Below are positions 11,755-23,900 of a stretch of DNA of 29,257 nucleotides, in pieces. The translations under genes were made by a program, and so were the position numbers. Each line of letters begins with the position of its first letter. The stretch's first letter is position 1. Origin of the DNA: Acanthaster planci (lineage: Eukaryota; Echinodermata; Asteroidea; Valvatida; Acanthasteridae); the NCBI RefSeq assembly GCF_001949145.1, contig NW_019091425.1, forward strand, positions 1 through 29,257, given 5' to 3'. The notes below the pieces were generated by a model, which saw only the letters and a list, made by a program, of their open reading frames with translations, was not told the origin of the DNA and searched no databases.

Positions 11755-11922
11755 CCGTCACCGATAAAACCACCCCCAACTGGACGGGAAAACATCAGTC
11801 TGGTCCAATAACGCGGGGCCGGACCGGGCGTGTGTGCACCGGGGAATCGAGCTCATTCAGAGGCTGATTTTCAAGTTTGTTGAAGGGTGGGTCCGGCGGC
11901 AGTGGACCGCTACACAGTCATC
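11755..11922 (+). promoter_or_regulatory. Candidate promoter and 5' UTR of the PKHD1L1-like gene
   Basis: The stretch just upstream of the start codon is clearly richer in G+C and CpG than the surrounding AT-rich DNA. It has a CACCC-type motif (CCACCCCCA, near 11770), a CCAAT box at 11805-11809 and a GC-rich core at 11811-11850 (GCGGGGCCGGACCGGGCG). I see no TATA box at a suitable distance. Position and composition fit a TATA-less promoter plus 5' UTR. The transcription start cannot be read from sequence, and a further non-coding upstream exon cannot be excluded. Confidence 0.4.
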
Positions 11923-11992
11923 ATGGCAACCCTGGGAACTTCTCATAATGGATGGATAATTGCGGTGTCTCTCTTATTTGCGTACATTTGCG
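11923..11992 (+). CDS. PKHD1L1: Exon 1: start codon and signal peptide
   Basis: The ATG at 11923 is the first in-frame ATG after an in-frame TGA at 11881; its context (ATCATGG) has G at +4. It encodes a short polar stretch, then a hydrophobic core (WIIAVSLLFAYIC, residues 11-23), a typical cleavable signal peptide. Cleavage is likely after C23 or A24. The donor is G|GTAAGT, phase 1. The open frame extends past the donor into intron 1 without similarity, which supports splicing here. Confidence 0.85.
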
Positions 11993-14900
11993 GTAAGTTC
12001 CCAGCTGAGGTGTTCGAGTTCGTTGCTCTGAAATGGCTGTCTGCATTTTGTTCAGTTACGAAGCCACTTCGTTTTTTCGGTTGTTTTGGTTTGTTTGTAA
12101 AGAATGCCCGTTGTGCGAACTTGTCTCAGGAGAAGAGAAACTTGTCTCCCCCACCCCACCCTTTCCCCATCCGCTGGATAAGCCACTGCCGTCGGTGGTT
12201 TTGTTTTTCAAATTTAAACAAAATTTGCTGGCGCGAAACCGGTATTCCGTTTGCCCGTTGAGTTTCTTCCCGTTTAGCTTATTATTTTGACAAGATGTCT
12301 CAGCGAGAACGCTCGTAAAATAGCAGTCCATTTGGGAGTATTTATGTCCAACAATACATGCGTTCTGTGCCTTTATCATATGCTATCTATTTTGGCGTCA
12401 AGATTCTGTATTGACAATCCATCTGTCGTCCTGATTTTGATTTTATCGGCGTCCCAATATCGCTCTGAAATTCTATGCCGCTTGCATTCTATCTCCCCCC
12501 CTGGCTAAGCTATTCTCGGAAGGAGGGTGGTGCTTAATAGGGAGCATGAATTTCCAGTAATGACGGTTCCTCTCCTCTCTCCACTTCAAATTTGGAAGTT
12601 TGTGAGAAATATGCGTCCAAATTTCATGCAACTGATGTCAAGACGTTCAAAAACGACGGAAAACTCTCGTGGGCTCCGGAGCAGTGACATTAAAATGCAC
12701 AGAGTTCCCTCCAATCCTTTTTAATGCTGAAGTTCTGTAGTGTTATTGTAGTGATTCCAACGCGAAAAAGAGGGTGTTCGTTTTAGTTTTTAGGAAATTT
12801 TTAAAAGGTTGATGTAATTATATCTCAATTTGATTTGTTTATATTATTGTAGTAATTGTCTATAATTGACAATGACAATGAAGAAATGTCTGTGCACATT
12901 GCTCTCGAGTTCTCTCCTATTTTTCTTTAAAGCTAGCTTCATGTGCAAAATCTCACGAAGTATAACAGTATTGTATTTGAGTTCATCACATTTCCCACCA
13001 AGTCCATCACAAGTCATTATGTCTTATGCCAATTCACAAGCTATTCGAATGACTGAGACAAAAGCATTCTTTTGTCATTGTTCGCCCTATTACTCATGAC
13101 TGGCCTTGTGAAGGAACTTGTCAAAGCACTTGTGATGGACTCAACTCAAACACTTCGAATATATCGAATGGAAAAAGTGATTTTTGTAACAACCGTATTA
13201 CACTACCTCCGAAAAACAGAGGAAAGTTGATTCCATATACTTCACACCTCTAATGCGACTGTGTGTTTGTTTCTTTTCAGTGTCTGTCTTTTTAGCCTTG
13301 CTCTTAAGCAAGCCTGTGTCATTTTTCCCGTATCTTTTCATTTTAGCTGTCAAGCCGGTTATGTCCAGAGTCCAGAGCATCTATCCGCACAGTGGCAGCA
13401 CAGCAGGTGGAACTCGGATCACTATCTCCGGCGAGGGTGAGGATAGAGCTATATGGTGAAGATGAGCGTCTCAGGGTGAAGAGGGGAAATATAAAAGCAA
13501 GGGGACGAAATGAAATGGCAAGGAGGAAAGGGAATGCCAGCCACCAATTTGTTTGAAGCTCCATCTGAATAGACCCCCTTGTGCTATTCATCCTTTTTAC
13601 TTTGCTGCTGAGAAATACTCACCCGGAAATAGCTCGACAAATTTGCCTTTTCCGTAAAATGCCGTCAGGTATAGTACCTGGCAAACGTCCGCGGGCAATC
13701 TGTAGAAATTGTGAAGATTTCTGCGTTTTGGCCATTGGTGATTCTGTGGGGGGGCTTTTTGCAAGAAAGTTGCTAAGGCGGGAGCCATGTAATCTTTGGC
13801 ACCCCTCAAGACACGTAAGGCTTCCCAACTATAAACTTTAGAAACCAATTTTACTCTGACCAACTGAAACCAAGAACAAGACCAAGAGTCAAACTCACTT
13901 AATCAATTTGATCGCATTTCCTATCTGTGTGATTTTTATCACAAACCTCGTTCAAGCTATAATATTAGCGCAGTGTTTCATTCTGGTCACTCGATACCTA
14001 GGTGTAGGCCTATCGAGTGATTCAAGAGGTGAAATGTTGCTTTTTGGATATAAACGAAATTTGCACTTAAGTTAAACCACACGCCCCCCCTCCCCGTATA
14101 AGTATCGTCACTTCGTACATGCTATGATTTGTATCTCTTCCTTTGCTGAATTGCATGTTTATAGGGTTTAGCGCCGACCCCTTTAATTACAACAGTGAGG
14201 ATGCACACAAAGGAAACCAGGTTTATCTGAAAAGCAAGTTCTCAACCCACAAATGTGACGTCATCCCTTACTACTGCAACCAAGAACAAATTGTTTGCGA
14301 CACAAGGTGAGTTTCGTACCGTTTATGAGGCATACCAGGCTGCTTTCTGGACACAGTACCTTATGATCAAATATTCTCTGAAAATATTGATCATCGTCAT
14401 GAGATGAGATGATCACAGACAAATCACCGATATCCCAAGCACCACAAAAACTGATATTTTTCAACTCCTGTAGATGAAACTTTCTTGATTGCTTTTGGTT
14501 GATTATTGATTTCTTAATTTTTTGAATGGCTTTTTTGCTTTTTAGCAGGGAACAACTCTTTAAAAATAGCATAACGTATACGTTCTTTTTGTTCTCAAAA
14601 GATAAAAAATGATTTCTCGTTTCTCTCGTTAAATTTTTTCACATTTTAGAAACATCTGTCCACCTGTTTACTCTAGTTTGCGCCATCTGTGTCGTCTATA
14701 GCTGCTAGTACTAATTTTTACACGATTTCCACATAGGCCTCTGGGTGCTGAAGGTCAGTTCTCCGTGTTTGTGATTGTGGACGGTGAACCAGAGACCAAG
14801 TATTGTTGGAATGCAAACAACTGCAAGTTTACGGTACGAAAAATGTAACCATTATGATTTGTTTTCATGTCCAAGCTACAATTAAACGAACGTGTTCTGC

Positions 14901-17900
14901 AGTAAAAAAAAAATAGAATGTTTGAAATCGAGTTCTAACCTCTTGAAAACAAAGTCAAAGGCGGGGCCACTTGGTAATACATTGCAGAGGTCTTGGAGGA
15001 CACCATTTTTTAATGGTATACAGAGTTAATTAGCGTATACAAATCAAGGATATCCAAGAAATTGTCCAAATAGAGTGCATTTTTTCGCATTTTCTGAAGT
15101 CGTTTTTCAGTGCTATTTCAGTTACATTTTTGCCAGTAGAAAATAATCTCAATATCTCCTTTTTCTCTGTGGAGACCCTTGGCCAGACTGGAAGCGCATG
15201 GATCATAATATCAATAATGACAGTGCAATCATTTCGGTTTTTACACCGCAGTTTCGAAACAACAAAACGCCTACCATTGACCGGGTGACTCCTCTGAGCG
15301 GCGAACCAGGTTAGGATACATTTCTGCGATTAAGCCTTTTATCATCTCATCGATTTTGCGGGTCATTCTTTGTCGCAAGCCTGTTCATGCCTCATTCCAT
15401 AATCTTTGACTGTGCTCTTGCCGGTTCCGTACATTTCCTGTACTGAGACCAACTTTTCTTGTCCTTTCAAATGAACTGGGGCTATTGTAAGCTAAATTTG
15501 CAATGTCAAAAACTCCTTCAGTCTGTAACTGAAGGTATATCACTTAAAATGTTGACGTTACACTTGACGATATTGTATGAGACAGACACGCGGGCGACTA
15601 TTGGCAACGAGCATCTATGACCTGACGGTCACAGCCGTAGATACGGGGTGAATTACACCTTTGTAATCGATCACCCACGCTACAGTATAGACTCGGCGCT
15701 TCAAAATCATATGTCGAGTCAAAATATAAAAAAGGAACGGTCATTAATTTAGAAAACCCAGAAACAATGGGAAGCACATTACCCCAATCTCTCGAGTCTG
15801 TTTGGTGTCTACCGCAAAGCCGTAAAATTTCCCCTTTTACGGTTAATGCAATAAGTCAGCGACGCATGTAAGTCTCTTATAAATGTTCAGAGGCATGGGC
15901 CGATTTCAAAGCTTTATGGTACAGTGTGAATTTGCAATGCTGTAGTATCGCCCAAGTGTTATTCTGTATTTCTTAGGCACATGAGATTGACAAATTTGGC
16001 GTCGCTATATATAGTTGGCATGAAACTTATCCAGAATTTGATACATGTGAGGAAGGCAGGAGTACAGTATCACGATTTTTTGTGAATTCGCAGTAAGATA
16101 CAATGACGTTTCACCTTCCTCAGATGCCGGTTCATACTTGGTGCGAAAGCAAACACAAACGCGAAATTGTGACGTTAGATCAAATTTTTATCCTGCCAAT
16201 TATACAAGTTGACCACGTGTCTCAACTCAAGCGAGTCGGTAAAGATTTGTGGACGTCAAATTCGCCTCGCTTTCGCCTTAACCTGAAATATAAAGGCCGG
16301 TTCACACTATGAAAACGGACCTAATGTAATGTTACGAAAGATGTGCAGGCTGGAGTTGAAATGTGTTCAACTTTTGCAAAATTAATTCGTTTCGTGTTCG
16401 CTTTTGCGTGAGGTATGAATCGGCTTTAAACCAATCTTAATGCAAAGAGTTGTGATTTCAGGGCGTCTTTTCGTACTGTAAATATTCGAAAACTTTAAAC
16501 ACAACTTTGCTTCAAAGTTTTCTCACGTCAAATTCGTTTGGTTTTCACGGTAGCCTGTAGTATGAATACCGGTAGGCCTTTACTTAAACTCATCAATTTT
16601 GAGACATGGTTTTCTCCAGCGAAGCGCAAAGCCAAGTGGAAATTTCCAAGCTGTAAAGCACTCATCATTAAGAGAGTAAAGGGATCAACTTCAGGATTTT
16701 TTCAAGTAAATTGGTGATTCTAATTCCTTTTCATCTCTTTTTTTTCCTGTCTTTGCTTTGTTTCGCTTCCTTTCCTTCTTATTATTTTCCATCTTTTTTC
16801 CGGGGGGCAAGCGCTCCCTTCAACCCGCAACACCCATGGTCATTATTGCACATGCTACGATATGCCCTTAGAGTGACGGACGGGACAGAAGTTATTGTCT
16901 GATGAAGACATTCTTCAAAGAAGTGGGCCCTATGATTTTATTAGTCGGACCTATACTACGCAAACCGATTAACATTCGAAATGTCAAAAGCAGGGCCAAT
17001 TGCCGTAAACGGGAGAGGCCTCATACAGGCCAACCAGAGTAATGATCAGCTTGTATGTTTTCCCAATGTTGATTCTTTGGCGTGTTTTATTCAACCATTC
17101 ATTATGACTCTGTATTCACTGGCTTTAGCAGGCCTGTATATTTATAATCTGTAGCACTGAATATATTTTAATTTATGCATGGCACCTCATACGGCTTTAC
17201 ACGAGATCTTTTCTATGATTTTCAATGATTGCATTTAAATTTGCACATGCAAATGTACTGTAATGTTCTTGTATGAACTAGGAACCAAGTTGTCTATCCG
17301 CGGAAATATATTCACCGACGTTTACGACCCAACTCCGAAGCCAGAAGATGGCAGTTCTAAAGGGAAGGCTGAGATATTAAGGTACAACACCGACATCACA
17401 TAACTACCGTGTAATACTTCGGGATATATAGTTGAAATGCGATAAAGCTTGAGTGCAGTATGACTTAATATTTTGCATAATTATAGCCTTTTTTGGAGTT
17501 CTTGGCAAAACCTGATTAACTCCTAACATTATCTGTAATCATTTGCTTTCAATTTTAGCAGGTTATGTAATACGCATAAAAAATTTCATTGACAAAAGGT
17601 CTGATATGATTTACTGACAAGGGGGTGTGTAATTATGTTGTTCTACATAGATGCTGGCAAACATGTAGCCTGCTTTTGAACTGGAACAGCAATCATAGGT
17701 GGACAACTTAGTGCTATTCCATAGCTTTCCGGTATCTCCTTATTTACAAAATTTTCAAAATCCGGGAGTCCCTATGAGCCGGGAATTCCCTGAAGTCACC
17801 CGTTCTGTTGGAGGGTGCGCCCTCTGGTGATATGTGTGACAGTTTTTCCCAAAGATATGTTCTAAGATGGAGGCGTATGCCATTTAAAAAACGTGGATTT

Positions 17901-20900
17901 TGTCAGAATCGTTCGAAAAGAATACCGCACTCAGCAGTGATGCTTCCTAAATTGCCACGGTGACATCAAAGATAGTGACTGTCGTTTTCAATTAGAAGAG
18001 AACTTAAGAACGACGAAAAATCCATCTGTTGGCGAGGCTTGACCGGTAACTCCAGCCCTACATTCTCGCAGTTGTTGGTTGTTCCATTTCACTCGCGGCA
18101 TAACAAAGGGGCAATCCTCCATATAATTTTTACAGGGATTTGAATGTTTTCCTCATCAGTTTTTTTTTTGCCGCACCATGATAAAAAAAACCAGAAACTT
18201 TTTCGGTTTATGGCTAGTTTGGGAGATATTCACAGTGCAACTTGAACAGTGAAATTTTGGCCATATTTGATGTCCCCATAGACCACAACACTATTTTGCC
18301 CTGTTAAGTTTCGAGTGTGGAATATGGAATAGCCACCAATTGACCAATTAGGGAGAAGAATCAAGACTCAGTGATATCATCCTGACAACTTTATAATTAA
18401 ATAAGGTGTGTCAGTAGCTCAATTACGACGCACTCTTGCTTCAGACATACACTGTATATGTACATGGACCCATGTTTGAATCTCCTGACCTCTGTGAAGT
18501 TTTTCCTTTTTTTGGCCTTTCTCTTTAGTTTTTCATTCATATATTGCAGGGCCCCATGCAATGTTCCCTCGCCATGGATGTTTTTCTCTTTCATAGATTT
18601 TTACCTCCAAGGATTTTTAATGGAAATCAAGTTAATTCATAACTGACTTCCTGTTTCCAGTGGTGCAGATTGATGCAACAACGTAGACACTATCCAAGTC
18701 TAAATTTCCGTACAATTGGCACTGTAAAATTTAAATGTCAGAATTTTGTTGTGTAATTGCAGTGAAGCAAAACCAAGTTGAGGTGAGACCCTGTGCCTTT
18801 GTACAGAGAGATAAAGTAAATGAGATCTGGACTGATAATTTGTGCAAGTGAAAATTATTTAATGTTACTTCCAACATTTATTTTTAAGTTAATATCCACG
18901 GATATACATGTACCCAGTTCCATTTTGTTAATGTAACTGTGTGAACCTGTGTAGCACTGCACACCATTTTATCGGTGAAAACCCTTGCCAGTTTGAGTTG
19001 CACCCGAAATTCTAAAACTTCTGGAGTTATCTTTCAAAGAGGCCAAGATCATTCTAGCTATAAGGACAATACCTCAATAAGTCCATCACATTCTGATTGA
19101 AAGAAAAAAGGAGTCGAAATAAGGTCACTTTTCACAGTTCTTCTGTGGACTGTTACAATATTCCATTGAGGTGGCCTTGTCAAAGTTAACTTGCAGTGAA
19201 TTGTATGTTTTTCATTACAGGGTTTACTGGGGAAATTATTTATGCGAACCATTTGATCCAGAGACTGGCGAACTGTAAGTTCCGACCATTAAACTATATT
19301 TGGCAATAGGTAGTTATCTGTAGTAGGCCTATACCCTAAACGCTGAGATGTTCTCAGTGGCAGTATGGGATTCATCACCAAATTCACAAAGAGGTAGAAA
19401 TCTTAATAATGAAATTTTCTCTGATTTTTAATGTTTTTACTATTTTGTTATTACTATTTTATTTTAAATAATGGTAGTGAATTATTTTAATATGCTCCTA
19501 CAAGCAAAGCATCAAAAATTTCAAAATTATATTAATGTTGCCGGGGTAGAAATCTTGATAACTGCATTTTGCATTTTCACATTGAGACAAAAATCTGACT
19601 GCCCAGTACAAACTGTATTGCCTAGAAAGGCTGAAAAGTAAGCTAATTTAGATTTTCGTTTTCAAAAAGAGGCACACATGTTTTTTCACATCCGTAGCTG
19701 CATGTAAAACATGCATGCCCCCAGGGCTTCCGTACGGAAACAAATGCATTGAACAGAAGGACATCAAGTTTGAAAATATGTTGTTTTTTTTCGTTTTCAT
19801 GAATTGATGTGCCTCATTACTAATTAATTTAACCATATTATTCATTCGAATTACTGTGCTCACAAGTTTACCTGGGTTATTACTGCATAAAGATGTTGCA
19901 AATTGGTATTACTTCTCGGGCAACTTTTTCGAAAACCATTTTTTCTTCAAAATCTACATATGTCTCTTCATGAAAACGGTGAAAAATGATATGATTCATC
20001 GTATCTTTAGTAGAGTTGTGTTCCAAGCAAGAATGGAGCCTGAAAAATGAACCCATCGCAGTCATTTTGACCTTTGGCAGTGGAAGAAAGCTAAGAAATG
20101 GAAGGAAATGTATGATGAAAATATCTGTGTAGGACTAATTAAAAATGCTGGATTTTTTTTTACATCTTCGCATGCACATATGTGAAGATAATGTATATTA
20201 CCATTGGTGTTCTACTATTACTCAGTCAACATGGCTGCGATACCTAAAGTTCATTGATTCCTACCGCATTAGTTAGCTTACTTTTTGAGCATATCAAAGA
20301 TTCCAATGCCGTTCTGTAGCCACACAGTGACAAAATAATGTATTCTCCGTCAACAGTTCCACTTGTCTCAGAAGAAACGTTCAGGTTTGATACACTTCTC
20401 AGTTTTCCTGCTTACTTTCTAACCAGGACTAGTGATAGTCGGGCACAGATTTTTTTCTCAGTTCTTATCATTTGTTTTGATGATATTTTATCCTAGGTAT
20501 AAAGTAGCCCTAGACAATCCAAACAGCATCAAAGGTGTCATTGAATGTGCTCCTAAAGGAACATTTGTTGGTGAGTGTGGGAAAACAATATTACACAAAT
20601 CTGCCTTCACTGTTGAAATATTGAGACCATTTCTACCGGAGTCGTATACTCATGGCTGAGTACTTTAAAGCAAACAAGCGTACCAATTAGTAAGAAGCTT
20701 GCTTGGTAAGCAAAGTTTTTTAAAAAATGAACAGTTCAGATGATCAACAGAACTGTGTAAATTTAGAACAGAAGAAGTTACAAAGCATACAACTGAGTGC
20801 TAGTGAGTTTTACTGGTTACCATGGTAATTGGTTGTAAACTGAGTACTACAAGATTACTCAACTTCAGCACACTCATCCCATTACATTCCAAAGAAGAGT

Positions 20901-23900
20901 ATGAAGAGTTAAACTTTGGCAGAGGGGTGGGAAAAGCTGTACAGGTGTCAACAAACAAGAACAACGTGATGGTTTAAAATGAAAAAAATTTTTTTAAAAC
21001 TTGAGCGCTTTACAAGATGTTATGGCACTTTACTTTAAGAGCCCTATTCTCAATCAATCCCCATGAAAGACTGAAGGCCTTGCTTAGCAAAGGGATGGCC
21101 AGTTGAAACTCTTAATCTCTGATTCTACCAAGAGCCCAAATTTTTTTTCTCCAAGACAGATTGTGTCACACTGAATTCCTCCAAACACTAAATAAAACCT
21201 CATTTTTCGTCTCTTATTCTTTGTTTAGCCTCCCAGACCTTGTCCTACCTGGTGTCAGATAATTACGGCCGTTCCTTAAGTAGATCCAACATCCTCCGTG
21301 TGAGCGCCAGGAATAAATTCTACCTCTTCCAAACCCACGCCGGTGAGTGTGTTTCTTGTTCTTTCTCTCAAAGGATGAGAGTTGAATGTAGTAGGGCAGT
21401 TTTTTTTCACAACATCCCTTGAAAGTGCCCCCGCTTGTTTAAAGGTTATTTTCAACTTTAAATTGCTGTTTTCATTACTTTATACCTTTTGAGTTTTAGG
21501 CTTCTGTGTGCTTCCATTTTCATGATCCAAGCGGGGGAAAACCTCAATGTTGCCTTGATCAGTCCACAAAGAACTGCTGGAGCTTTAAACATGTTACTGT
21601 CCTAAATTTCCTTTTGTTTGGTTATATATTGTGCAAGTACACAGCAATAAGACAACAAGCAACCATATTTCATCAATTATCTCTAATATTTCTACCCTGC
21701 CCTGTCTCCTTTGCTTTTAATCAGATATTCTGAATGTTGAACCAAAAGTTGGTAGCACAGAGGGGGGAACCGCTCTCACTATTACAGGGAAGTACTTTGA
21801 TGGATATGCTGCATCCGTGCTGGTTGGTGGTAAGTGGGAATATGGAAGAGAACGTCTCTTGCCACAAAACAAACTTTTGTTCTGTCCACTCCAAATTCTG
21901 TCCTTAGAGTTGTTTGCACTTTCCAGGCTGCTGCTGGTGATGTTGCGTTAAGAATTGATTCCAAGTCCTTTTCATACAGTTCAGAAACTTAGGAGCGATG
22001 CAGATTTGTATTGTATGAGGGCAAACATTGCAGTGAAATCACTGATGTACCTCATGCTCTTTTGCACAATTAGACCCTAAAATATGTTTATCCTCCCCAA
22101 TTCCTTATCCTGTGACTGTGTATCTCTGAAGTTTTCTTTTGGAAAATTTGGGGGAAATGTGGAATTTGAAATAATGAGTATAGTTGGAATGTGGTAAAAA
22201 GGATCAAGTGACTAATACACACCTAAAATAAGGTTGCTCATTTCATTTTAGAAACAAATGCCACCCAACTTTTTCCCTTTTTCTTTCTGGTGTTACCTGT
22301 TAACACTAAGCTGCTCAATGAATCAGTAGAAAAAGGTGAAACAAGTCCCACCTACCTACCCTGTTTTCATATTTCATGTAACAGGAAGCAATTTTTTTTA
22401 TTCTGAACTGGAAATATGTGTACAACACCATTAAGAATCACTTAAACATTAAGCTCTGCATACACAAGTTACTCATCAGGGGTGAGATTTCTCAGCTTTT
22501 CAGCTGATTTCAGCTTTGTGGTTTTGGATTTCAGCTTTTTTTCCTCTTTGGCTGTGTACAAAATTATAGATTTTCACAGGTCAGCTTTTTTTGTCGTTTT
22601 TGAGCTGTTTTCAGCTATTTTTATCATTGGTCAATCTCATTTCTGGTTACTGTGTCACATACAAAGTAGGCTTGATACAAAGAAACTGGTGTGTAGAACT
22701 TCAAAGGCTCATTCCCTTCAAGAAATTGAGCTGTAATAGCTTTAGGAGAAACTTGTTTAGAAGCAAAATCAAAGTTAAAAGGAAACCTGAGACATTGCTG
22801 ATTCTGGTTGGCTTGAAATAAAAGTGTGTGTTACAGTAAACCTGATCAGTTTTGTAGCTTTTATGCTGAGTGTCGGGTTGTTTTTCCTTTTATGCTGCAC
22901 AGGGGTTCCTTGTGAGATATCAAACAGAACTGCAACCGAGATAGAATGCATCACCGGCCAGGCACCACCAGCCCAGAGTGTTTACCCGGGGGACCGAGGA
23001 ATGCTGTTTGAAGTCTGGAACCAGACATTCCAGTCGTAAGCTGACTTTATGTACATTCTTTGAGTTCCCATCCTGAGGTGATCATCCCTAAGCCAGTTCG
23101 GTATTTCGAGGTAAAGTCATGCAGAGGGGAACTCATGCCTGATGTCATGCCAGCCCAAATTTATTCTGTGCGCGTGAGTCAGCGCAGTCCTCCTGGAAGA
23201 AAACAATTTCTCCACACATACACTGGACAGCAAAAGAAACTTGCCACTTCTGTCAAAGGCCACACATAGAAATTCACTCCATAGAAATAAACAATTTTTG
23301 TACACAGGTATGCTGCAATACCCCTTACTAATCGCATGCCCAAAAGCAAGTGATTACCTTTATAACAAAGAAGAAATTGACATGCACAGCAACTTGGTTA
23401 CTGAATCAAAAGTCACACTCAAAAGCACTCTCCATCAGGCAAAAATGACCTATGAATGGACAACATTTTAAACAACCAATGACAAAGTGAACACCTGTTT
23501 TGTCAAAATGATGTGCATGAGTGGTTTCTGTATAGGGATGCCATCCTTACTGACTATGCATTCACATTATTGAAAAGTAATGATTGTGACGTCCTTATTT
23601 CGTCCTGTGACATTGATTTCTGCGTAAAACTTAAGGCTAATTTTGTTACATTCTGTGATTACAAATGCTAAAAATTGGTTGTTGTCCATGCGCTGTTGGA
23701 ATACTGAACTGGCTTGTTGAGTGATTTTACTTATTAGATTCTTTAAATTAGTTAAATAATTTTCTGTAATTTTTTTGGTTAAGAAACCAAGGGCTGAGGA
23801 AATTTAACCTAGAGGTAGAGAGAGGACAAAGAAAAAGATTTAAGAGGTGGGAGGAAATCCCAGAATGATATTTCAGGAAAACTGGGGACTGAAAAAGGGA

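Larger units (their letters stand above)
15310..17281 (+). other. Intron 5 (1,972 bp), rich in hairpins and small elements
   Basis: Bounded by GTTAGG and AACTAG; the longest intron here. It holds perfect 8-bp-stem hairpins at 15515-15535 (CCTTCAGT) and 15820-15842 (CCGTAAAA), plus two or three copies of a dispersed inverted-repeat element at 16126-16580. The remainder is AT-rich and unremarkable. Confidence 0.78.

Noticed and set aside
11887-11922. GTG at 11887 as an upstream start of the fibrocystin-like gene
   Set aside because: A GTG start is not expected in a eukaryotic gene; the ATG at 11923 gives an ideal signal peptide.
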